Positions 7,047-15,346 of a DNA stretch of 33,284 nt are shown here, one piece after another. The position numbers were made by a program, and so were the translations under genes. The stretch comes from Deltaproteobacteria bacterium (lineage in GTDB: Bacteria; Myxococcota_A; UBA9042): assembly GCA_020632665.1 (NCBI GenBank), contig JACKFC010000029.1:25001-58284 (forward strand). Direction: 5' to 3'. The notes beneath the pieces were generated by a model. The model saw nothing but the letters and a program-made list of their open reading frames with translations, was not told the DNA's origin and did not search any database. How positions within the stretch are numbered: the first letter of the stretch is position 1; every line of letters starts with the position of its first letter.

Positions 7047-9083
7047 ATGCCCCGACTCGTGAGGAATGGGAACCGAATCTTGGCCGTGGTGGGCGTCTGC
7101 TCGGCCATGATCTTCAGCGCTTGCAGTTCGGACAACCCCGGTGAGACGAAAGACGCGGTCCAGATCGACCCCGACGCGCTGAACAAGACCGACGCGGGCG
7201 ACGTCACCGGCGGCACCGATACGTTGGTCGTTCCCGACGGCGCCGTCTGCGCTCCGGGCGCAGTCGAAGGCTGTGCCACCGACTCGGCGCGGAAGGTTTG
7301 TGCCGCCGATGGCTCGGGCTGGGTGTCCGAGGGCTGCTACTCCGACGCCGGCGATCCGACCCAGTGCAAGCTCCCGGGTGTGTGCACCGTCTGCGTGCCG
7401 GGCCAGAAGCGATGCCGGCCCGACGACGACTCCTACGTGCAGGACTGCAACGGCGATGGTGAATGGGTCGACGGCCAGCAATGCGACGGGGTCAAGGGCC
7501 AGCAGTGCTACAACGGCATCTGCGGCGAGGCGTGTGAGATCAACGTCAAGGCGAACAGCTACATCGGCTGCAGCTTCTGGGCGGCGGATCTCGACAACGC
7601 CTTCGTCTCCGGCGGTGCGCGTGGCTACTACGACGCGGCCGGCGCGCAATACTCGATCGTGATCAGCAACCCGTCGGACAAGCTCGCGGCGAATATCACG
7701 ATCTCGACGGTGAAAGGGCCGGTGCTGAACGACTCCGAGGCCAACCCGCTGGATCTGAGCCCGCTGAACCCGGGGGAGCTGCGCGTCTTCAACCTGCCGG
7801 CGCGCAACATCAACGGCACGGTGAAGGACAAGCTGGGCTACCGCGTGACCTCGACCGTCCCGATCACCGCGTACCAGTTCAACCCGCTAGAGAACGTCAA
7901 CGTCTTCTCCAACGACGCCAGCCTGCTGCTGCCCGAGGAGCTGCTCGGCCGCTACTACATGGTCATGTCGCGCGAGCAATCATTCGGTGTGCTGCGCGGC
8001 TTCGTCACCGTGATGGCGACGCTCGGTGGGCAGACGACGGTGAACATCACGTTCTCGGGAACGGCGGGCAAGACGCTCGCCAGCTCGGACGAGTCGATCA
8101 AGGTCTTCAAGGCCGGAGAGTCGGCGGAATTCGTGCTGGATCAGTGGGATACGCTGAATATCGAGACCGACCAGGTCGGCTCGGATCTGACCGGCACCGT
8201 GGTCGTCGCCAACAAGCGGGTCGCCGTCTTCGCCGGCTCCGAGGCCGCCAACGCGCCGAATACCAACCACTGCCTGATCGACTCCTGCACGCAGAAGCAG
8301 CTCGACTCGGGGACGAAATGCGGTGTCTGCGAATACGACGGCACCACGCCCTGCTTCAACAACGAGCACTGCAGCTCGTTCATCACCTGCTGCGCCGATC
8401 ACCTCGAGCACCAGATGTTCCCGGTCAAGACCTGGGGCTCGCGCTACCTCGCGGTGAAGCTCTACAAGCGCAACGACGAGGCCGACTACTGGCGGATTCT
8501 CGCGGCGGAGGACGGCACCAAGGTCACGACCATCCCGCCGGTCAAGGATCCGAAGGGCAAGAACGTCTACGTGCCGGTGCTGAACAAGGGCGAGTGGTTC
8601 GAGATCGAGACCAAGCAGAACTTCGAGATCGTGGCGAAGCACGTCGACGGCAGCCCGGCGCCGATCATGGTCGGTCACTTCATGGCCAGCCAGGACGCGC
8701 CGGACCCGAATACGGTCGGGCCGCAGCCTGGCGACGCCGGCACCGGCGATCCGGCGATGATGCTCGGCATTCCGGTCGAGCAATGGCGCAAGGACTTCGT
8801 CTTCCTGACGCCGAACAAATACGCCTTCAACTACGTGTCGATCGGTGCGCCGATCGACGCCAACGTCAGCCTCGACGGGCAGCCGCTGCCGCCCGACTTC
8901 TGGGAGAAAGTCTCCAATACCTACAAGGCGACGAAGGTCTTCGTCGGCGAGGGCGTGCACAAAGTCCTCTCCGATCAGGCGGTTGCGGTGGAAGTCTACG
9001 GCTTCGACCAATACGTGAGCTATGGCTATGCCGCTGGCCTGGACCTGAAAGATCTCAAGCTGGTGAAGGAGCCGGGCGAATAG
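7047..9083 (+). CDS. Surface lipoprotein with Cys-rich modules and IgGFc-binding-like domain
   Basis: This 678-residue protein starts with a lipoprotein signal (RILAVVGVCSAMIFSAC, lipid-attachment Cys26), then an acidic linker. Two Cys-rich modules follow at about residues 68-113 and 116-159, each with a (G)W core (SGWVSEGC, EWVDGQQC). From about residue 175 to the end it matches the IgGFc-binding-protein N-terminal domain family. Motifs include SIVISNPSDKLAANI, AYQFNPLENVNVFSNDASLL, HQMFPVKTWGSRYLAV, GDPAMMLGIPVEQWRKDF and VYGFDQYVSYGYAAGLD. The name comes from a mammalian mucus protein. In bacteria the domain is found in secreted proteins with no settled function, so Fc binding should not be assumed. 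It is the first gene of the five-gene run, 16 bp before the next. Confidence 0.85.
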   Translation: MPRLVRNGNRILAVVGVCSAMIFSACSSDNPGETKDAVQIDPDALNKTDAGDVTGGTDTLVVPDGAVCAPGAVEGCATDSARKVCAADGSGWVSEGCYSDAGDPTQCKLPGVCTVCVPGQKRCRPDDDSYVQDCNGDGEWVDGQQCDGVKGQQCYNGICGEACEINVKANSYIGCSFWAADLDNAFVSGGARGYYDAAGAQYSIVISNPSDKLAANITISTVKGPVLNDSEANPLDLSPLNPGELRVFNLPARNINGTVKDKLGYRVTSTVPITAYQFNPLENVNVFSNDASLLLPEELLGRYYMVMSREQSFGVLRGFVTVMATLGGQTTVNITFSGTAGKTLASSDESIKVFKAGESAEFVLDQWDTLNIETDQVGSDLTGTVVVANKRVAVFAGSEAANAPNTNHCLIDSCTQKQLDSGTKCGVCEYDGTTPCFNNEHCSSFITCCADHLEHQMFPVKTWGSRYLAVKLYKRNDEADYWRILAAEDGTKVTTIPPVKDPKGKNVYVPVLNKGEWFEIETKQNFEIVAKHVDGSPAPIMVGHFMASQDAPDPNTVGPQPGDAGTGDPAMMLGIPVEQWRKDFVFLTPNKYAFNYVSIGAPIDANVSLDGQPLPPDFWEKVSNTYKATKVFVGEGVHKVLSDQAVAVEVYGFDQYVSYGYAAGLDLKDLKLVKEPGE

Positions 9084-9099
9084 CCCAAGGAGCTTCCCG

Positions 9100-12000
9100 A
9101 TGAGCCGACTTCCGCACTTGTTCCGGGCCACGACGGTCCTACTGCTGCTCACGATGGCGGCGGCGGGCTGCTCGTCGAACGACGACGGCAAGGGAAATTC
9201 CCCGGCCGACGTGGCGACCAACTCCGACTCCGGAGAGGGCGGCGGCGACGCGACCGGAACCGCCGACGGCAGTGCGGAGGACGTGGCGAGCGGGGACGCG
9301 ACGGCGGACGCCGAGGACGTGCCGAGCGCGCCGCAACCGCTGGCGATCTCGGAGGTCGACCCGACCTCGGGCCAGGCCGGCGGCAACCAGCCGATGGTCA
9401 TCTACGGCGCCGGCTTCGAGCCCGGGTGCGAGGTCCTCTTCGACGGCACGCCGCTCGACCCCGAGGCGGTCTTCTTCGTCGACCAGGGCGAGCTGCAGGT
9501 GCAGACCCCGCCGCACGCCCCCGGTCTCGCCGACATCACCGTCATCAATCCGCCGCCGGCGCCCGGCGAGCCCTCGCCCAGCGTGACGCTGAACGACGCC
9601 TACCTCTTCTTCAACGACGTGGTCATCACCACGATCGACCCGGCGTCCGGCCCGGTCTTCGGCGGCACGCCGATCACGATCGCCGGCACCGGCTTCGAGC
9701 CCGGGACCAAGGTCCTCGTCGGCGGCAAGCCTGCGCTCGGGGTGACCGTGGTCGCCGACGACGAAGTGCTCGCGGTGACGCCGCCGGGCGTCTTCGGCGG
9801 CGCGCCGGTGCACGTCGTCAACACGCGCGGCGTCGCCCTGCGCAAGGACGGCTTCTTCTACACCGCGGCGCCGACCATCTCGCACGTGCAGCCGGCGGCC
9901 GGCCCGACGGCGGGTGGCAACGAGGCTTGGATCGAGGGTTCCGGCCTGCTGAAGGGCATGGAAGTGCGCTTCGGCGCCTCGGTCGCGGCGGTCCTCGAGG
10001 TGGTGAAGAACGAGCGCGCGCGGATTCTGGTGCCCGCCGGCGGCGAGGGTGCTGTCGACGTCCGCGTGATCACGCAATACGGCGTCGCGACGTTGCCGAA
10101 GGGCTATGCCTACACCGACGACCAAGGCCAGGGCGCGACCGCGATCCTGACCGTAGCGCCCGCGGCTGGGCCGATGGCGGGCGGCCAGCTCGTCACGCTC
10201 GCGGCGACCGGCTTGGTCGGCAAGAACGACACGACCGTGCTCTTCGGTGGCCAGCTGGCGAAGATCCAGAGCATCGATCCGGTCACCCATACGCTGACGG
10301 TGAAGACGCCCAAGGCCGCCAAGGCCGGCAAGGTCGACGTCACGCTGCTGACCTCGAAGGGCAGCGGCACTGCCGCCGGCGGCTACGAGTACCTCGATCT
10401 GCTGGCGATCGACTCGGTCACCCCGGCCTTCGGCCCGCCCGCGGGCAATACCAAGATCGTGCTCGAGGGCAGCGGCTTCGCGTCCGAGGCCAAGCCGGTC
10501 GTCCGCGTCGGCGCGCTGCCGGCGACGACGGTGGTCGTGGTCAGCGACAGTGAGCTGCAGGCCGTGACGCCGCCGGGTTCGCCCGGCTACGTCGACGTGA
10601 CGGTCGAGGCCGGCGGTCAGGTCGCGGTCGCGGCCAAGGCCTTCGCCTACACCGGCGAGGGGATGGCGCTGCACGTGGTCTACCCCGACAGCGGCGCGCA
10701 GGCCGGCGGGACCCAGGTCCACGTCTACGGCAACGGCTTCGGCGCCAAGAGCATCGTCTACTTCGACGACAAGCCCGCGACCCACATCACCTTCATCGAC
10801 CCCACCCACCTGGTCTGCAAGACCCCGCCGGGCAAGACGGGCACGGTCACGGTGAAGGTGGCGTCGGGCGATGCGGCCGCCGAGCTGAAGAACGGCTACA
10901 CGTACTACAACCCGATGAGCAAATACGGCGGCACCTGGGGAGCCGAGATCGACGGCGCGGTGAACATCACGGTCCTCGACGCGAGCAACGGCGCGCCGAT
11001 CCCCGACGCGTTCACCATGCTCTGGACTGATCCGACCACGCCGAACCAGGGCTTCACCGACGCGAACGGCCAGATCACCTTCAGCGGCGACGACGTCTTC
11101 GGCACGCAGATGATCTCCGCCAGCAAGCAGGGGTACGAATCGGCCTCGGTGATCAAATTCGACGCGACCAACGTGACGATCTTCCTGCAGCCGATCCCGC
11201 CTCCGAGCCCGGGCTCGCCGCCGAGCGGACCGCCGCCGCCGATCGTCAGTGGCAAGGTCATCGGCCTCGACAAATACGTCATCATCCCGACCGGCAACTG
11301 CAACGAGTACCTGAACAAGGCCAACCTGCCGAAGGGTACGTGCGGCTTCTGCTCGTCGGACGCGAGTTGCACCGCCCTCGGCGCCGGGGCGGACTTCGCC
11401 TGCCTCGACATCGGCGAGGGCAACGGCAAGCGCTGCGTGCAGGACTGCAGCCAAGGCACCTCGTGCGGGATCGGCTTCGTCTGCCAGCCGCAGCTCGACG
11501 GTCCGGCCCGGTGCGTGCCCAAGGCGGGTGATCCGGTCGCCGTCTGCTACCACAGCAAGCCGACCTTCCTCTCGCGGGAGAACTGGCCGCCGGTCGGACA
11601 AGGCTTCGAGGCGACCCCGGCGAACGGCTACGCCTACAGCATCAACACGGCCTTCGGTGAGATGGCGATCGTCTGCTTCGGTGGCTACAAGAAGCAGGGC
11701 GCGGTCCTCAACGCCGACGACGCCAACTCGATGCTGGCGTTCACGCCGACGGTGATGGGCGTCAAGCGGCACCTGATGGTGGTGCCGGGCGAGAACCCGA
11801 CCGATGTCCACATCGCGCTGAATATGCCGCTCTCGCGCAAAGCGACGGCGCGGCTCGACAACCCGATCACGTGGGACGTGCAGAGCGGCGGCTACATCCT
11901 GGCTGCCGGCATGGCCTACCTCGTCTTCGGCTCGGACGGCGTCGTGCGGATGCCGCTCACCGACCAGAAATTCCTCGCTCCGTTCACCAGCACCGATCCG

Positions 12001-13392
12001 CATCGGCTCGAGATCGAGCGGCTCCCGGCGGCGTTCTCGAACGAGCTCTTCGACGCCAGCCTGACGGTCCTGGGCCTGATCGTGCAGATCTCGGGGACCG
12101 AGCAGATGCCGGTCTCCGCCACCGTCCTCAAGGACGTGAAGAAGCTGAACAACGACGACATGGTTCGACGGATCGGCAAGGGTGACTTCGAGTCGATCGA
12201 GACCGGCGTCAGCAAGACGATCTACGGCATGTGGGGCACCGCACCGAACAATGTCTACGCGGTCGGCAACGGCGGCGGACTCTTCCACTACGCCGGCGCA
12301 GGCTGGACGCAGCAGGCGAACTTCACCGACCAGGATCTACGCGGCGTCCACGGCGTCTCGGAGACCGAGATCTACGCGGTCGGCCTGCAGGGTTCGGCGG
12401 CGAAATTCGATGGCTTCGGCTGGCAGCCGGTCCCGATTTGGCCGACGACCAGCAAGCCGAACCTGCACGCGGTCTACGCCGGCAAGAAGACCGACGGCAG
12501 CACCGACGTCTGGGCGGTCGGCCAATCGGGCACCTACCGGCTGCAGGACGTGAACGGCGTGCAGTCGTGGAAGGCCTTCTCGGCGCCCTACGTCAACGCA
12601 TTCGCCGTCCACGGCGTCGACGCGGACCACATCTGGTCGGTCGGTATGCAGGGCAAGATCAACCATTGGGACGGTAGCAGCTGGAAGGCCCAGAATTCGG
12701 GCACCAGCATCGCGCTGCGCGGCGTGTGGGCGCTGGCGGCGGACGACGCCTGGGCGGTCGGCGAAGGCGGGGTGATCCTGCACTGGAACGGCGTGAAGTG
12801 GACCTCGGCGAAGTCGATCGTGAAGGAGACCCTCCACGCCATCTGGGGCGTCGGCAAGAACGACCTCTGGGCCGTCGGTGGCCGTGGCACCGTGCTGCAC
12901 TACGACGGCACCGGCTGGAAGGCGATCGACATCGGCGACCAGCACAAGGCGCTCTACGCGCTGTGGTCCGGCGCTGGCGGCGATCTGCTCTCGATGGGCG
13001 AGCAGGAGCTCTTGCTCGGACCGATCCTGCACCCGCCGATGGACGTCGCGCCGAAGAAGAACGGCATCCTCAGCGGCACCACGTTGGAGTGGTGGGTCGC
13101 ACCGGATTCGCCAGAGCCGCATTTCAACTACGTGACGATCGGCATCCCGGGCATGGGTGGCGACACGCCGGTGTGGAATATCATCAGCAAGGGCGATCTG
13201 ATCCAGGCCAAGCTGCCGGACTTCCCGAATATCCAAGGCACGCCGGGCATCCCGAAGGGCGAGACGCTCCGCCTGACGATGATCCGCGCCTACAAAGAAG
13301 GCTTCGACATCGACGCCTACGACCTGACCGACCTGAACAACCTGACCTGGCGCTCCTGGGCGTTCAACACGTTCCTCTTCCAGCGTCAGTAA
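9100..13392 (+). CDS. Giant lipoprotein: six IPT/TIG domains, Cys-rich segment and seven propeller repeats
   Basis: The 1430-residue product has a lipobox AAGC (Cys24) and an acidic Asp/Gly/Ala linker to about residue 75. Six tandem IPT/TIG immunoglobulin-like domains begin near 82, 175, 260, 348, 436 and 524, each with a P-x-S/A-G-x-x-x-G-G start and a late TPPG-like turn. A carboxypeptidase-regulatory-like beta domain (about 614-697) is followed by a Pro-rich linker and a ten-or-more-Cys segment (734-807). An unrecognised region (814-1024) then leads to seven repeats of a WAVG-G-x-I-L-H-W-DG-W type (1031-1310), which I read as one seven-bladed propeller. The last 120 residues look like a further beta domain. 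AAGGAG precedes the ATG. IPT domains usually act in surface binding; the ligand is unknown. Confidence 0.85.
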   Translation: MSRLPHLFRATTVLLLLTMAAAGCSSNDDGKGNSPADVATNSDSGEGGGDATGTADGSAEDVASGDATADAEDVPSAPQPLAISEVDPTSGQAGGNQPMVIYGAGFEPGCEVLFDGTPLDPEAVFFVDQGELQVQTPPHAPGLADITVINPPPAPGEPSPSVTLNDAYLFFNDVVITTIDPASGPVFGGTPITIAGTGFEPGTKVLVGGKPALGVTVVADDEVLAVTPPGVFGGAPVHVVNTRGVALRKDGFFYTAAPTISHVQPAAGPTAGGNEAWIEGSGLLKGMEVRFGASVAAVLEVVKNERARILVPAGGEGAVDVRVITQYGVATLPKGYAYTDDQGQGATAILTVAPAAGPMAGGQLVTLAATGLVGKNDTTVLFGGQLAKIQSIDPVTHTLTVKTPKAAKAGKVDVTLLTSKGSGTAAGGYEYLDLLAIDSVTPAFGPPAGNTKIVLEGSGFASEAKPVVRVGALPATTVVVVSDSELQAVTPPGSPGYVDVTVEAGGQVAVAAKAFAYTGEGMALHVVYPDSGAQAGGTQVHVYGNGFGAKSIVYFDDKPATHITFIDPTHLVCKTPPGKTGTVTVKVASGDAAAELKNGYTYYNPMSKYGGTWGAEIDGAVNITVLDASNGAPIPDAFTMLWTDPTTPNQGFTDANGQITFSGDDVFGTQMISASKQGYESASVIKFDATNVTIFLQPIPPPSPGSPPSGPPPPIVSGKVIGLDKYVIIPTGNCNEYLNKANLPKGTCGFCSSDASCTALGAGADFACLDIGEGNGKRCVQDCSQGTSCGIGFVCQPQLDGPARCVPKAGDPVAVCYHSKPTFLSRENWPPVGQGFEATPANGYAYSINTAFGEMAIVCFGGYKKQGAVLNADDANSMLAFTPTVMGVKRHLMVVPGENPTDVHIALNMPLSRKATARLDNPITWDVQSGGYILAAGMAYLVFGSDGVVRMPLTDQKFLAPFTSTDPHRLEIERLPAAFSNELFDASLTVLGLIVQISGTEQMPVSATVLKDVKKLNNDDMVRRIGKGDFESIETGVSKTIYGMWGTAPNNVYAVGNGGGLFHYAGAGWTQQANFTDQDLRGVHGVSETEIYAVGLQGSAAKFDGFGWQPVPIWPTTSKPNLHAVYAGKKTDGSTDVWAVGQSGTYRLQDVNGVQSWKAFSAPYVNAFAVHGVDADHIWSVGMQGKINHWDGSSWKAQNSGTSIALRGVWALAADDAWAVGEGGVILHWNGVKWTSAKSIVKETLHAIWGVGKNDLWAVGGRGTVLHYDGTGWKAIDIGDQHKALYALWSGAGGDLLSMGEQELLLGPILHPPMDVAPKKNGILSGTTLEWWVAPDSPEPHFNYVTIGIPGMGGDTPVWNIISKGDLIQAKLPDFPNIQGTPGIPKGETLRLTMIRAYKEGFDIDAYDLTDLNNLTWRSWAFNTFLFQRQ

Positions 13393-13402
13393 GGGAGCTT
13401 TC

Positions 13403-15346
13403 GTGACCCGATCCATGGACTTCTCGCGTTCGCACGCGTTGCGTTGCCTGGCCTTGTGCGCGTTGTTGGCGTTGCCGCTCGGCTGCGGCAGCGACGGCGA
13501 CGGCAAGGCCGACACTTCCGGCGGTGCCGACGCAGCCGACACGACTGCTGGGCTGGACGCCGGGCTCGATGCCAGCGCCGACTCGACCGAAGCCGACAGC
13601 AGCAGTGATGTCGAGCAGGACACCGGCGGCGGCGGCAAGACGCTGCTCACCGCCCGCTCACTGCGCTTCGACGTCGACTTCCTCGCCGTCTGGGGCACCG
13701 CGTCGAACGACGTCTGGTGGGTCGGCCGGCAGGGCGTGATCCTGCACGACAACGGCAAGGTCCTCGCGCCGCGCGACAGTGGCACCGACCGCGACCTCTA
13801 CGCTGTCTGGGGCACCGGCAAGGACGACGTCTACTTCGCCGGCGACCGCGTCCTGCTGCGCTGGAACGGCAAGAAGATCATCGACCTGACGCCGGACGAC
13901 CTCGGTGAGGTGATCTTGCGGACGATCCACGTGCCGGCGGATGGCTCGACCGTCCTGGTCGCCGGCGACGAGGGCAATATCTTCCGGCTGCACAAGGGCG
14001 CCTTCGTCCGCGAGACCACCAACTCCGGCCTGCGCCTGCGCGGCCTGCGTGCGCTCTCGGCAGGCTCGGTCTGGGCGGTCGGCGACGCTGGTCAGGGCCT
14101 GCGCCTCTCGGGCGGCACCTGGCAGGCCTTCTCGATGCCCTCGGCCTCGGACACGGTCTTCGCCATCGCGAACAGCAAGGCCGGACGCCTCTTCGCGGTC
14201 GGCACCGGCGGCTACATCGCCAATACGGTCGACAAGACCTGGCAGGCCACGCTCTCCAACGATCCGAAGAGCCGCGACCTCTACACCGTCTGGGCGCGTG
14301 ACGACAACGCCGCCTTCGCCTTGGGCAAGGACGGCGCGCTGGTCGAGCTCAAGGGCAGCAAATGGGGCGTCCGCGACATCGACGGCACCTACATGAAGAC
14401 GCGGACCTTCCGCGGCGCCTGGGGTGCCAACGACAGCGCCGGCACCGCCGTCGGCTACGCCGTCGGCGACGAGGGCGCGGGCCTGCGCTACGACGGCGCC
14501 ACCGACAAATGGAACGACTACCGCGCCGAGACCGCCACTCACCTGCTGGCGGTGCGCAAGCTGGCCGACGGTCGTCTGGTCGCCGTCGGCGGCGGCGGCC
14601 TGCTGCTGACCGCGAAGGACGCCACCGCGCCCTTCGTCGACCTCGGCGTCGACGTCACCGGGGTCGACCTCGAGGACGCCTGCGACGACGGTGACGGCGG
14701 TGTGGTCGCGGTCGGCGACGCGGGGCTGGTCGTGCACGTCGACAAATCGGGCACCGCGAGCATCAGCAAGCCCGACGCCGCCAGCGGGTTGAAGCTCCGC
14801 GGCGTGGTGCGGGCCGGCACGACCTTGATCGCGGTCGGCACCGGCGGCGTGGTGATCCGCAAGGGCAGCGCCGGCTGGGAGTCCGAGAATTCGGGCGTGC
14901 AGTTCGATCTGCACGCGATCACCGCGGTCGGTGACGTCGCCTACGCCGTCGGCGCCTTCGGCACGATCCTGCGTCGCGACGCCAACGGCTCGTGGGCGAA
15001 AGAGAGCAGCGGTGGGACGACGCCGCTGCACCGCGTGGTCGGCTTCGGCGAGAAGGAGGCCGTCGCGGTCGGCGACAACGGCATCATCCTCAGCCGCAAC
15101 GCCGCCGGCACCTGGAGCAAGGAATTCGAGCAGCCGGGCCTCTTCCTCTTCGGGGTGGATCGCTACGCCGACGGCCGCATCATCGCGGTCGGTTGGCAGG
15201 GCAGCTTGGTCGTCGGCAAGCCGGGCAGCTTCAAGGCGCTCGACTCGGGCATCCCGAACGTGCTGCGCGCAGTGGCGACCGACGGCGGCAAGGCGGTCGC
15301 GGTCGGCCACAAGGGCGGCGTCTACCAGGTCGGGGAGGGGCTGTGA
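13403..15346 (+). CDS. Lipoprotein made of 14 AVG-type propeller repeats
   Basis: The 647-residue product has a signal peptide ending LLALPLGC (Cys28; Pro at -3 makes the lipobox slightly atypical). An Asp/Ala/Ser linker runs to about residue 80. From about residue 85 to the end it consists of repeats of 35-45 residues, with the core D-x-x-A-V-G-x-x-G and often a preceding L-x-x-V-W-G. Counting the VG or AG cores by eye gives 14, which would suit two seven-bladed propellers. No catalytic motif is visible. The GTG start follows GGGAG at five bases; an ATG 12 bases later is the alternative. It follows the IPT protein by 10 bp and its stop shares a base with the next start, so co-translation is likely. 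Confidence 0.8.
   Translation: MTRSMDFSRSHALRCLALCALLALPLGCGSDGDGKADTSGGADAADTTAGLDAGLDASADSTEADSSSDVEQDTGGGGKTLLTARSLRFDVDFLAVWGTASNDVWWVGRQGVILHDNGKVLAPRDSGTDRDLYAVWGTGKDDVYFAGDRVLLRWNGKKIIDLTPDDLGEVILRTIHVPADGSTVLVAGDEGNIFRLHKGAFVRETTNSGLRLRGLRALSAGSVWAVGDAGQGLRLSGGTWQAFSMPSASDTVFAIANSKAGRLFAVGTGGYIANTVDKTWQATLSNDPKSRDLYTVWARDDNAAFALGKDGALVELKGSKWGVRDIDGTYMKTRTFRGAWGANDSAGTAVGYAVGDEGAGLRYDGATDKWNDYRAETATHLLAVRKLADGRLVAVGGGGLLLTAKDATAPFVDLGVDVTGVDLEDACDDGDGGVVAVGDAGLVVHVDKSGTASISKPDAASGLKLRGVVRAGTTLIAVGTGGVVIRKGSAGWESENSGVQFDLHAITAVGDVAYAVGAFGTILRRDANGSWAKESSGGTTPLHRVVGFGEKEAVAVGDNGIILSRNAAGTWSKEFEQPGLFLFGVDRYADGRIIAVGWQGSLVVGKPGSFKALDSGIPNVLRAVATDGGKAVAVGHKGGVYQVGEGL

Noticed and set aside
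7047..9083. True immunoglobulin Fc-binding function
   Set aside because: The domain family is named for a mammalian mucus protein. In environmental bacteria it occurs widely without evidence of antibody binding.
9139..12288. Open frame of over 1000 codons on the minus strand
   Set aside because: It lies opposite the IPT/TIG lipoprotein. Its product is rich in Arg, Asp, Val and His with no recognisable domain, as expected of an antisense frame in GC-rich DNA. The plus-strand gene has a signal peptide, domains and a ribosome binding site.
13658..15310. Open frame of 550 codons on the minus strand
   Set aside because: It mirrors the repeat-rich lipoprotein on the plus strand and is repetitive only for that reason.
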